Made by a program: the position numbers and the translations under genes. A DNA stretch of 64,000 nt from Oopsacas minuta. Lineage: Eukaryota; Porifera; Hexactinellida; Lyssacinosida; Leucopsacidae. Shown one piece after another: positions 37,461 to 48,773 of this stretch (position 1 is its first letter; each line of letters opens with the position of its first letter). The DNA is taken from the NCBI GenBank assembly GCA_024704765.1, contig JAKMXF010000299.1, positions 124,001 to 188,000 of the forward strand. Reading direction: 5' to 3'. The notes beneath the pieces were generated by a model, which did no database searches, was not told where the DNA came from, and worked only from the letters and a program-made list of their open reading frames with translations.

Positions 37461-38323
37461 TCAGTTGGTTTGATACCATACATTGTGAGGCCGTATAGCG
37501 AGTGGTGATATTATATGTGCTTGATTTGCTTTGACAGTTAGTAACACTGGTTGTATGATTTGTTGTGTGTTGGATGGATCTATAGGAACTGGAGAATTGG
37601 GTGGAGGTGAATGAGTTGGTGTAAGTGACTGAGTTATTTGCATAATGTCTTGAAACTGATTGCTGAATTTATGTTGCTTCTTTTCAGTGCTTGGTTTAGG
37701 AATGACAAATTTAAATGTACCATCTGTATTAGGCGACATGTTACCCGATTTATTACTGTGTTGACTTTGCAGATCTCTCCGCATGAGAGAAATACGAAAT
37801 GGAGATGCAAGGGTGTATGGCTCCGTGGGATATAATCTGTATTGGGGTGTAGGAGCTTTACACATTTCCATACTAACATTCTCTGAACCTGGTGTTGCTT
37901 TTTGTGAAAATGGAACAGCGCGTCTAGACCTGTATGTACCGAAATTAGGGTACTCTCGTCTGTAATCAGATCCATTAGACTTAATCGGAGAATCTACATA
38001 AGTTAAAATACTAAAAATATTAATTGCAAATTCCCTAAATTTGCTAAAATATAAAAAACTACTTGTAGCAGATACTTACAGGATAGTGTCGGGTATTGCG
38101 GAGGAGATGTCATAGAAGTAAAGCCTTGCTTAGAAGTAGCAGATATTAACTGTGTATTAGAATTACAGATAGGTATACCGTAAGGAGAAGTCACACAAGG
38201 ATTGAATACAGGGCTAATACCTAGAACATCTTCTTGGTCTCTTTTCTGAGTAGGTTGTGTTATGAGATAACCTGTAGGATTGTAGCTACGTGAGAGAGAT
38301 TCTTGTGCAGATGTTGCTCTCTC
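37461..38323 (-). CDS. Unknown Ser/Pro-rich protein (3' part; first exon uncertain)
   Basis: Exons 38323-38080 and 37993-37461 join in phase 1 and encode at least 258 residues rich in Ser, Pro, Gln and Thr. Recognisable pieces are a basic segment (PFRISLMRRDLQ) and many SP/TP sites, compatible with a nuclear regulatory protein, but I do not recognise the family. Upstream, an ATG at about 38973 opens a short exon (MDNEFNNDTNDFDFQPLTFA) preceded by an AACAG acceptor-like site and ended by a good donor (AT|GTAAGT, near 38922). Its phase (2) does not fit the acceptor at 38324 (phase 0) unless a shifted acceptor (at GGAGAG|A) or another exon lies between. The full gene therefore probably spans 37461-38973. 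Confidence 0.5.
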
Positions 38324-39337
38324 CTACAAAGTGTATATACCATGATTATTAACCTTAGTTTTTGTCGTACTTAGAAATGTAAGAAGCTAGAAAATGACGA
38401 AATAGAATTATTTTAAATAAATTCGAATTTGCATGAATTAAAGTCTGTTCACATTTTCGCCGTGCAAGTGAGGACAGGTTCACTCCGAGTTGTACTGCCG
38501 AAATGTCTACGTTTTTTCTTGTAATTATTGAACATGAGACATCCTCCAACAGCTGTCATGCAGCATAAGGTAAATATACGCAGCAATAACAAGATAGGAG
38601 AAAGAGGAGGCTAACATTGTTCCAATATTTACTTCATAAGTTTTGGAAATTAAAGTGAGAAAAGTTTGAAAACATATTGGTTACAGGAATCGATAAATTT
38701 CCGGACTTTATTAGCACATTTATTGATTAATTTTAAACTATGAAATCGGCCTTCACCGAATCAAATCAGTAGAAAATATCGTTGTTACAGGCTGACCAGA
38801 GAGAAATAATTAAGCATGATTCCATTCAGTGTAAACAGCAAAGTAAATCGGGTTAGACCTTACATTCAAGTTTGTTAACAACCACCTTATGCTAAATCTA
38901 ATGAATAAACTTACATAGCAAAAGTAAGTGGTTGAAAGTCAAAGTCATTGGTATCATTGTTAAATTCATTGTCCATCACTGTTAGAGCAAAAAATTTGCA
39001 TACTTCCGTATGTAAAATTAATTCTATATATATCTTAGTCAGTGAATGCTAGGAAGGCTTCGAATAAGCCAGATAGCATAAAGTCTGCATTGGTCTATCT
39101 TCAGTAGACAGACACATATTTCCAGTTCCTCCAATTATTATAAGATTTCTAGAACAATAGCTCATTATAGAGCGTTTTCTTTCACAAGAAATTGTAACTT
39201 ATTTATCCACGGCAATTGGTCTATGTGGTCTCTAGCGCCCAATTAGTAACTGTCTGTGATCAAATAATTCTCAAAAGCAATTAAACTCGTCCACTTAAAC
39301 TCAATTAACGTATCTTACACAAAACTAACTTAAATAT

Positions 39338-41719
39338 TTACTGGGTTGCATTATTTATTAGAGAATCATATGTTCTTTTGGGATGTTTTGTTCTCTGTGA
39401 CGTAACAAGAATGCAATTAGAACAAAGAGTCAAATATGTACTTACCAATTGTATAGTGGTCCAATCGAAAACGTAGTCATAACAGAAGCCGATATTGTGA
39501 AAGAGATTTCTGAAAAGTTGTCTCATGTATATGTAATCTGGCTTATCTTGGAATTTCAGGCCGCGACAGAAATTCAAATAATCGCAGAATTCAACTAAAA
39601 TAGGACGATATAAATTATTGATAGACACTTAAACATTTTAAAAAGATACAAAACTCACAAGGAAAACCTTTGCAAAGAGATTCTATCGCAGTTGACAACT
39701 TCTTCTCAGATATTTTTTCATATTTTTGCTTTTTCGTAGCAGCCTTTAAACCTTGCCAGGGAAGAGATCCGAGATTAAAATACATCATAACATAGCCTAG
39801 AGATTCCAGATCATCTCGTCGACTCTGTTCTATTGGCAGTTAATTATAATCAAAATTGCTACATAAATCGTATTTCTACTTACCAATGCCATTATGTGTA
39901 TTGAGGCTTGCATAACGAGCTGTTCCAGTCAAATTCTTATTATCCTTATAAGGAATATGTTGATTCGTTTTAGGATCACGGAACTTCTTTGCCAAACCAA
40001 AGTCTATTATGTATACAATACTACTCTTCTTGCCTAACCCCATTAGAAAATTATCTGGCTTGATATCTCGATGTATAAAATTCTTACTGTGAATATATTC
40101 TATCCTCGATACCTACATAATTACTGAATTAAAGCTAATCTAAATTCCAAAGCTAATAATCATTAATTAAGCTCATTAAATAAAGTTCAAACCACATGGT
40201 ACGCAAGACTAAATGCTCCTTTAAAAGTGTTAGAATTATAGTAGAAATATTTATTCGGTAATGCCATGAAGAAGTGAGATTCGTAGCAGTGTTAAAGTTA
40301 GCTCAATTCAGCAGCAAACACATTATATTTCGCAAAAAGCTAACCTCAAAAATATCCAGTTGTATAAATAAGAACTTGTGTTAATATTAATATCCTGTAT
40401 AAAATTGATGGCGAGAATCAGATTTGTAAATTTACAGAGAAATAGAACAACAGTTTTCTTGGCTACTTCATGAATAATTTCAGTATTATCGCATTTTGGC
40501 TATCTTTTCCCATCACGATCACTTTGCCAGTGAAAGTGTAATTAAATAGAATAAATTAGTATTTTACTAGCGTGTCTGTATATATATCCAACCCGAAATT
40601 ACCTAACGAACCATCTGGTCAGCCAAAAGTAGTACAGTCTTTATTGTGAATTTTCTATTGCAAAAGTTTAACAGATCTTCTAAGCTCGGACCTAGCAGTT
40701 CCATCACCAGAATATTGTATTCCCCTTCTGTGCCACACCAGTGGATGCTTGGAATTCCAACTATGTAAATGAGAAATCTATAATTTAATGTTTACGAGAA
40801 ATATATTGTAAACGTAGATTTCACATCTAATTGCTAACAAATTAGAAATATGCTTCGATCAGTTAAAAATCAGTTTCGAGATGCAACTAACGTCGCCAAT
40901 AACTTCAATTCAGAAGTCACCTGGAAATCCAATATAATTAATTGCTCGTTATTCAAAGTATTTAAGTTACCTCCTCCTTGCATCATTCTGTAGTATTTGC
41001 CTTCTAACATAAGTTGGGGGTGCCTGGCTCTTGTGCCCTCAAGTTTGATCGCTACTTCTTCATTCGTAATTGTATGTATCCCTTAAAAAACATAAGAAAA
41101 TAAGGAATCGAGTGATTGTATTAAATTTCAATAATATATTGTTAATATTGGCAAACTATGTGTTTAAGTAAAGGAAGCGGTTAGACAAGGTTCTAATTAT
41201 CAAAGGATAATTTTCGCCTGTAATACGCATTCCATAACTCCTTTATCATCAAGATATTCTACCACAATACAACATAATCTCCCAGTAATATCACAAATTA
41301 ATGGCATAAGCAGTATAATGAAACATAGTGGGAGAGGGTATAGTAAGATAAACTGAATTGTCTGAATACACTCAGGACCACATTTCAAGTCACATAAGGA
41401 AAAAGTTGCAAGATACAAATCTAATACGGAGAAGCTAGATTTCGATATGAGGAGCTATTAAATACTATGATGATTTATCAATTCTATACTCATCTCTGAT
41501 AATTTGACTTGTTTATGAGTTCTAAACAAATAAATAAGTCAAGTTCGGGAGAATATATATATATAAAGGTGTGAAAACTGTCTACAAATGAATACAACAA
41601 CTTTACTTACCTAGATAAATGTCTCCGAAAGATCCACTTCCAATTTTCCTCCCCAGTCGGTATTTACCTTGTCCGACTAGAAATTCTCCCCCATTTTTCA
41701 GTGAATTTCTTGTTTCCAT
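39338..41719 (-). CDS. CSNK1A1: Casein kinase 1 alpha
   Basis: A Ser/Thr kinase acting in Wnt, Hedgehog and circadian signalling. Exons 41719-41611, 41081-40971, 40760-40612, 40112-39884, 39829-39659, 39594-39446 and 39394-39338 encode 324 aa (human 337). Kinase motifs: glycine loop [15 protein letters not shown] lysine in VAIKLEG, catalytic loop [18 protein letters not shown], then TGTARYAS and the CK1-specific [30 protein letters not shown]. The end of the domain (YLNFCRGL ... YDYVFDWT) fits CK1 alpha better than delta/epsilon. The C-terminal tail is short. Two introns are near 500 bp, long for this genome (40113-40611 and 41082-41610). Exon 3 uses the weak donor ATG|GTTCGT. Confidence 0.9.
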
Positions 41720-42168
41720 TCTGAATATATTTGTTCTGAGTTTGTGTCGATTGTGTCGGCTAAGACCTGCGAAATATACAGAATATGTACTTGCTATCAA
41801 ATTCGAAATATGCGCCAAATTGACTTGAGCAGCGATTTATACTAGTGTGATGCCTATTCATCATACAGCGTGACTTTACATGTTAGTCCATTCAATGTAC
41901 ATGGAATATGTTCAAGCCACTATTCCTATTGTGTATTCTACTCAAATTATGATGAGATACGGCGTTGCATTATAATAAGAGGGAACTTACTACCTGTCTA
42001 TGTAAAGCAAAGTTGTGAAAATCGTTTCGCTATTTAAGGCGCTGACTACATTCTGAAGAACTAGCATTCTTACAGCATTATGAAATAATTATTTGCTAGG
42101 TATTCTGTATGTACATAATTGGTTAAAATATGTGTATTGATTATTCACAGTTTTCGCTTTGATTTAGC
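41720..42168. other. Divergent spacer between CSNK1A1 and DHX35
   Basis: 449 bp separating two divergent start codons, so it probably contains both promoters. Frames stay open upstream of the CK1 ATG to 41818, but those residues do not match the family. Confidence 0.35.
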
Positions 42169-44619
42169 ATGTCGATAGGAAAGAGTTTTGTACGACCGTC
42201 CGACCTAGCTACACTAGAGGAAGAGAGACAGGGTATTAGTCTTGAGGTTGGACAGGTTATTTCTTATAATCCAAACAAGCATTTATCTATTCAACATCAA
42301 CAACAATCTCTACCAATTACAGCTTATAAATCAGATATTCTATATCTCATTTCTAAATTCCAAGTTGTTATAATAGTGGGAGAAGCTGGTTCTGGTAAGA
42401 GTACACAGATACCTCAGTTTTTGTTAGAAGGAGGGTGGAGTCAATCTGACAAGATAATTGGAGTAACGCAACCTAGGAGAGTAGGTGTTGTTACTTTAGC
42501 TCAGCGAATTGCAGAGGAACTTGGTTGCAATATTGGTAAGATTGTGTTTCGATTTTAGAATTAGAAATCTCGTATTTCCCTGAATAAGCGCTGGGGGCTC
42601 TAGAGGAGCTAGAGACGGCCCAATACTTGTGAAATAAAATTTATAGCAAATAAGATCTTTTGTTGAAATTTACACCACATTTGACTATACAACATATTTG
42701 GATATAATTATTTTCCCAAAATATTTTTGTATTTTCAAAAATTGAGAAATATTTAGACGAAAAATGTACACGAAAATAATAACGCCCTGGGCGAATATTC
42801 AGAGCAATACGGTAAGTACAGCATGTAAATTGTAATATATACCATGGATGATGTTTAATATTTCCTAGGTGAGACGGTTGGCTACAGAATCCAGTATGAC
42901 AGCTACGTCACATATGGACGTACCAGAATAAAACTCCTAACAGACACATCCTTACTACAGGAGCTAATGAGAGATCCTCTACTATCCAACTACTCTGTTA
43001 TAATGTTAGATGACGTACATGAGAGATCTATATACACAGAAATACTGATATCTCTGTTGAGAAAGATTATAAAACTTAGAAAGGATCTACGATTAATTAT
43101 TACGTCATCAACATTAGAAGCTAATAGATTCAAATCATTCTTTGAACTGCATACAGATGGTAAGAAGGAGAACTGTGCTGTGTATGGGATAAAAGGTCGT
43201 GTGTGTAATGTTGATATTTTATATACAAAAATGCCAGTAGCAGACTACATAAAGGGTACAGCTGAATTGATACTGGAAATACATAGAAAACAAACTCCAG
43301 GTGATGTACTCGCATTTCTAACAGATGAACAAGAGATCCGTACAGTGGAGGATATGATAAATGAGTCAGAAAACGCGAAAAATCGATCTAACTTGAGTAT
43401 TGAAGTGCATCCCCTATACGCTTCACTACCTGCATCAGAACAGATTAAAGTATTCAAACCTTCACTTGATCGCGGTAGTGTAAGAAAGGTAATTCTATCT
43501 ACAAATATAGCAGAGAGCTCAGTCACTATCCCTGGTGTAGTATATGTTATAGATTGCGGTTTTGTAAAGATGAATGTATACCATCCACCTTCAGACACGG
43601 AATTCGTTGCTACGGTACCCATATCGCGGAATTCAGCAGATCAAAGGGCAGGTCGTGCTGGTCGTATTCGCTCAGGCAAAGCCTTTAGACTTTACACCAA
43701 ACAATCATTTGACAGTTTAACGAAACAAACACAACCTGAGATATTACGTGTGAATTTAGCTCCCGTCATACTCAGCCTAAAAGCCCTGGGTGTAGACAAT
43801 ATTGTAAGGTTTCCCTTTCTAACCAGACCTCCAGCTCTGCATCTAGCCAGAGGGTTAGAACTATTGTTCGGATTAGGTGTATTGGATAAGGAGGGATCTC
43901 TTGTAAAACCACTAGGCTTACGTATGGCAGAAATGGCTCTACACCCAACTCTAAGCAAAATACTATTCTCTTCCTGTGAGCTAGAGTGCTCAGAAGAGAT
44001 TGTCTCCATAGTATCACTATTGCTAGTTAGGAATGTACTATTAAGACCGCCTAACAAAACATATGACGCAGCCCGTGCTCATGGAAAGTTCCAGAACGAT
44101 GGAGGAGATATTTTAACAATGTTAAATGCGTATATTGCATTTTGTGAACAAGGAAAGAAGATAGAATGGTGTAAAGAGCAGTATTTGAATTGGAAAGCAT
44201 TGAACCATGCATGTAGGATCAGAGAAACGTTAGTTAATGTGTTAGAAATGTTTGGTGTGGGGTTAAAAAGCGCGAGAGGAGATGACACGATAGTACGGCA
44301 ATGTATTTATTCAGGATTATTCCCGAATCTAGCCAAATTGGTAGCAGGGGGTGTGTACCAATCAGTACGCTGTGAAGGTGTGAGAATGTCATTACACCCT
44401 TCCAGCTGTTTTGCACGTGAAACTAAACGACCAGCTTGGATCGTCTTCCATGAGATGATTCGGCCTAATCAGCTGATTTATATTAACAAAATAACACCTG
44501 TAGAGTTTGATTGGATACAAGAAATGACGTCACATTACTATGACTATGGAACTGAGAGAGAAATCCAAGAAATTAGGTGTAAAAAGTCGCGATTAGGCGA
44601 ATCATTTGAAATTTTGTGA
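42169..44619 (+). CDS. DHX35: DHX35, DEAH-type RNA helicase
   Basis: DHX35 is a spliceosome C-complex helicase. Exons 42169-42535 and 42869-44619 join in phase 1 and encode 705 aa (human 703). Motifs: I GEAGSGKST, Ia TQPRRV, V region STNIAESSVTIPGVVYVIDCG and VI QRAGRAGR. The RecA domains, winged helix, ratchet (GLGVLDKEG) and OB-fold are colinear with human. Unusually, motif II reads DDVH instead of DEAH and motif III reads SST instead of SAT. The rest of the protein is well conserved, so it is not a degraded pseudogene. Intron 1 (333 bp) is mostly a MITE-like element. A TTTAG site lies one base before the ATG. Confidence 0.9.
42571..42811. repeat. MITE-like element, family D, in DHX35 intron 1
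   Basis: Inverted ends of about 28 bp: the left CGTATTTCCCTGAATAAGCG and the right end, whose complement reads CGTATTGCTCTGAATATTCG, each followed by a GC-rich CTGGG/CCAGG core. About 240 bp, no ORF. Only one copy seen in this window. Confidence 0.6.
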
Positions 44620-44692
44620 TATAATAATATTTTCCATTCAATTACCTTACTGACTAATTAGCATACTTACATAATTAGGTTGCTAAGAACAG

Positions 44693-46281
44693 ATGTCATC
44701 TATTAGCGATAATAGTGAAGATACAGATGAATTCATACTGGGGATACGTAAGGAATTGGAACAGCGAGATATATCAGAAGATTATACGTTTACAACTTTA
44801 ATACAAGGAGCGAGACATAACGAGGTCCCAATTGATGAAGAACAACCTCTTGGCAGCATGAGAAGGACATTCTCTACTCCGAAAAAAGGTATACAATATA
44901 CGAATGATGATGACATTGACAAGTTGTTATACGGGCACAGTAGTAGCAATAATAGGTCATTAGAAAGTTATCTAACAGATGATGAGTATGAGCTAGAGTC
45001 ACGTGATCAGAAAGATGTTGATTTCAATCAAACACCCATGACTCATAGCTCACAGCATGGAATAGTCGGAAAAGATCAACTATTATCCTACCAACAACTC
45101 GGTACATCACCTCCTGATGTTTTTATGACGCCAATGCATTTCATACAAACACCAGCTAGCAACTGGAATGAAAAAGAAATACAAAATTTAAAGAATAAAA
45201 TTAACAGACAAACTCTAACTCATAAATCAGAACTGGATGAACATCTAAGTCGAGAAAGAAACGCTCAATTCAAACTCGAAAAATCACACGATGAAAACCA
45301 ATGTCTTATGAAGAGCATGAAAACTCAACTTTCTACCCTGCAGCAGAAAATACGAGAAATGCAATCAGAAAAGGTTCAATTAGCTTCTGAATACAAACAA
45401 CAAAATTTACCCAAAGATGATGTGAACAAATTTAAAGAAATAGCTGGGCATTACAAATGCATTGCAAAAGAACAGGGCACAAAAGTTCTGAATTTACAGG
45501 AATTAATCCATGGTCTGAATGCGGATATTAACCAGTTGAATATTCGCATTTCTGACAAGGACAAAGAATTGAATGATATGAAAGAAAATCTGAAGGATCA
45601 GGCAAGGGAATTCGCGGTTCAGAAAATGCGGAAAGAAAGTGAAGCTCAGGAAAATTTGAATAAATCACAGAAGCTTCATCACAGAGAAAAGGTGTTATCA
45701 GTCGCAAAATTACAAGAAGATCTCTCACAGACTCATAACGAGGAAATACACCAGCTCAAGAACACCCTACTAGATGATAAGAATCGCGCTTTATCACGCC
45801 TTGATGACAGTCTTAACCAGAAATTAACTAAAGCTGAAGAACACTCAAAGAAACTCGAAAAAGAATTGAAATATTCAGCAAAGAAAGTAGAGGAGAAAGA
45901 TGATGCCATAAAGGTCATGGAAAGTCAGCACAAAAAAGAGGTAGTAAACTTCAAAATGTTTATGTATCTCAATTATTCATATGATTAATTGTCACCTAGG
46001 TGCAGCAACTAAACTCTGAAATATACAGACTCCAATCTAACATTCACAAATCATCAAAAGATTTGACACAAAACAAAGCTCAGGTAGTAGCAAAAGTTCG
46101 TCAAGACACCGAAGAGCAAACTCTATACAGGATACAATTAGCTGTTGAATCAAATCAAAAAAGTCTCCAAACTGAAATAAATAAACTTAAAACTAATCTG
46201 AAGCGTACTACAGATAAACTAGCCATTCTACGTGACCAGAACCAAGAATTTGTGAAGAGAGATAAGGAGAAACGATCATAG
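44693..46281 (+). CDS. Coiled-coil protein next to CENPJ (possibly CEP152-like)
   Basis: Exons 44693-45940 and 46000-46281 join in phase 0 and encode 509 aa. Residues 1-160 are acidic and Ser/Thr-rich; from about 160 to the end it is nearly continuous coiled coil. The general plan (acidic N ter, then WNEKEIQNLKNKIN leading into coils) recalls the N-terminal part of CEP152/Asterless, whose product recruits CENPJ to centrioles, and CENPJ is the next gene 143 bp downstream on the same strand. Coiled-coil similarity is weak evidence, and CEP152 is usually much longer (about 1700 aa), so function stays open. The ATG directly follows AACAG. Confidence 0.6.
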
Positions 46282-46424
46282 GAATATACTCCCTCCCATT
46301 ACTACCATTTATAACCCAACATTTATCACTACTACCATATACTTATTATTTTTATCAAATTTTCCAATATAATACCTTGCATAAGCCATAAGTAATCGAA
46401 TTGCCAAATTATCATAGCTATAAA

Positions 46425-48773
46425 ATGTCTGATTGCGAATCATTTGAATCAGAATTTCAATCAATTACTCCACTACTCTGCAATCCTACAGAAGAACTAT
46501 TTGATGACACAATTCCATTACATAATGATAATCTAAGGGAAGGAGAGAGACCTATATGCTCTCAAATCGGACAAGAAAACAAATTTGAAGAACTGGTAGA
46601 AATACAATTATCGAATTCAATTGAATCTAAACAGATAGCAAATCCTACAGCTGATAAACCGAAACGTAAATTCCTAAAGAAAGGCGAGGGAATAGCTAGA
46701 TTTAACCCAGGAGCTAAGCTTAAAAATAAGCCTGTTAACATCTCCAGACAAAATTCCTCCAAAGATGAACCCATGAAGCGCATAATCGCCAACGAACCTT
46801 CGCAAGTAAAACGTAAACCAGTTCATAAAAGGATCCCTCAAATAATACAAGCTTCTGAGCCTAAAGAGAAGAGACCTAATAACTTTCTATCTCCTATCCC
46901 ATTCACACCCCCTTCTAATACAAATGGTACACCTCTAAATACGAAAGCGTTTGAATTCCAAACTCCTCCTCTATCAACAGAATGTCGACCAAAGCACTTA
47001 TCCTTCCTAACAGCTGATGACCAGCTGACTGACTATCAATCCGATCTATACCGTGTGCCCAGTGATGATTCAGTTATACTAGGCTTCATGAAAAATGAAA
47101 GAGAGCAACAGGAAGATCTGAAGGAATTCGAAGCTCTAGAAGCACTCATAGAAGCTCATGTCAATGGTCAAACTAGTATAGACCTGAGTATAGGTGCTCC
47201 AATGGATAGTCCTGCTTTCCATGCTCTGGGAAAGAAGGCTCAAGAACATTTTACGAAGAGAAAGAACTCTAATCTAGATACGCACATCCATAGTCCTATA
47301 TCTGCTACTAGCAGTACAGCTGATCAGAATCCATTAGATGTAGCAATAGCTGAGGATGAGGATTGGGATGTATACTTTGGAGACGAGATAGTGACGAAGC
47401 AATTTGATGTACATCAAGATCTACACCAAGACCTACAAGATATACCTGATACATCCAATAGCTTGAAACAGGTAAACGAAAAGGAAGTAAGAATCTTGAC
47501 AAGTGACGTAGACAATCTTATTAAAGAGAGAGTTGAAGAACTAGAGAGTGAGATCAGTGAATATCAGAGACTTAATGTTGTCATGAAGAAACAGGAAGAG
47601 GAAAGGAAACATTTACAAAATGATTATAAACAAAAGTTGGATGGATTCGAGGAATTTAAGAGATTAGAGTTAGAGAGGATGGATAAAGATTTCCAAACTC
47701 AAATGGCAGCTGTCAAAAGAGAAAGACAGCGATTAGAACAATACAAACAAACTTACCATTCTTCTGAGTCAAAATTATTGAAACAAGAAATTGAGATGAT
47801 CCGCGAGCAACTAAATGAATCACAAAACACAATTCGAGAGAAAGATTCTAAGAACAGAATTCAAGTACTTCGTTTGAAGGATAATATCCGTCAGGTTGAG
47901 CATGAACGAGACGAGTTGAAGGAACAAATTACATTAATGGAATCTCTACGGTTAAAACAATGGGAAACGACAAGTAACCAACCTCAGATCAAACAACCTA
48001 CACAAACTAATCATCAATTTGAGAGTATCGTCTCTCTCCCAGACGATGATAAAATAGAATACGAAGATGAAACAACACAGATATTCTCTGAATCAAGTTC
48101 ATCAATAGATAGTAATGAACAAAGTGAAATTAGTATAATTGAGAATACAACAGAAAATAGAGATAACTTTGATATCTGTAGATCATATGCCAATTCTACA
48201 GCTATTCCAGGAATTGTTGATAAGCTCAGTGAGAGACTATTGCCTGATAATTCAACCGAAATTATATATTTCAATAACAGTCGTAAAGTAATTTCTCCAA
48301 ACGGCAAACTAGTCACTTTATATCTTTCTAACGGGGATATTAAAACTACTACACAAGAGAAAACAGTGTATTTCCACGCGGAAAATAGTACAAAATGTAC
48401 AAAGTTAAAAAACGGACAAGAAATATACGAATACTCAACTGGACAAATAGAAACAACATATCCAGACGGTTCTAGAGAGATCATATTCCCAGATGATAAC
48501 AAGGCTCATATATTCCCAGATGGATCTGAAAAGCTATCTTGCAAGGATGGGACTATACAGAAGAAATCAGCTGATGGAAGCACCACTGTAATATGGCATC
48601 CTGATGGATACGTTGATACTCTCACTAAAGAGTTTAAGAAGCGAGAATTTGCTGACGGAACTTGTAAAATCGTGTTTAAAGATGGGATGAATGAGACCAG
48701 ATATCCAGGAGGTAGAGTGCGAATCAAGACACCTGAAGGCAAAATTATTCATGATGGTATTATTGAGAAATAA
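46425..48773 (+). CDS. CENPJ: CENPJ/CPAP (SAS-4), centriole duplication protein
   Basis: CENPJ controls centriole length by capping microtubule plus ends and binding tubulin. An intronless ORF of 782 aa from ATG 46425 (the frame opens with TTG at 46401). The C-terminal G-box/TCP domain is unmistakable, about residues 610-782: a series of beta-hairpin repeats with YPDGSREIIFPD, IFPDGSEKL, WHPDGYVDT and RYPGGRVRIKTPEGK. It binds STIL. A central coiled coil runs about 365-520. The N-terminal third is Pro/Lys-rich and carries the basic KRKFLKKGEGIARF segment, a likely tubulin/microtubule contact. Human CENPJ is longer (1338 aa). CATAG precedes the ATG by seven bases. Confidence 0.88.
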   Translation: MSDCESFESEFQSITPLLCNPTEELFDDTIPLHNDNLREGERPICSQIGQENKFEELVEIQLSNSIESKQIANPTADKPKRKFLKKGEGIARFNPGAKLKNKPVNISRQNSSKDEPMKRIIANEPSQVKRKPVHKRIPQIIQASEPKEKRPNNFLSPIPFTPPSNTNGTPLNTKAFEFQTPPLSTECRPKHLSFLTADDQLTDYQSDLYRVPSDDSVILGFMKNEREQQEDLKEFEALEALIEAHVNGQTSIDLSIGAPMDSPAFHALGKKAQEHFTKRKNSNLDTHIHSPISATSSTADQNPLDVAIAEDEDWDVYFGDEIVTKQFDVHQDLHQDLQDIPDTSNSLKQVNEKEVRILTSDVDNLIKERVEELESEISEYQRLNVVMKKQEEERKHLQNDYKQKLDGFEEFKRLELERMDKDFQTQMAAVKRERQRLEQYKQTYHSSESKLLKQEIEMIREQLNESQNTIREKDSKNRIQVLRLKDNIRQVEHERDELKEQITLMESLRLKQWETTSNQPQIKQPTQTNHQFESIVSLPDDDKIEYEDETTQIFSESSSSIDSNEQSEISIIENTTENRDNFDICRSYANSTAIPGIVDKLSERLLPDNSTEIIYFNNSRKVISPNGKLVTLYLSNGDIKTTTQEKTVYFHAENSTKCTKLKNGQEIYEYSTGQIETTYPDGSREIIFPDDNKAHIFPDGSEKLSCKDGTIQKKSADGSTTVIWHPDGYVDTLTKEFKKREFADGTCKIVFKDGMNETRYPGGRVRIKTPEGKIIHDGIIEK

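Noticed and set aside
38355-38549. 64-codon minus-strand ORF upstream of the unknown Ser/Pro-rich gene
   Set aside because: No family match, and splice signals do not connect it in frame with the next exon.
48014-48502. 162-codon minus-strand ORF opposite CENPJ
   Set aside because: Shadow of the CENPJ coding strand; composition follows the reverse complement of its repeats.
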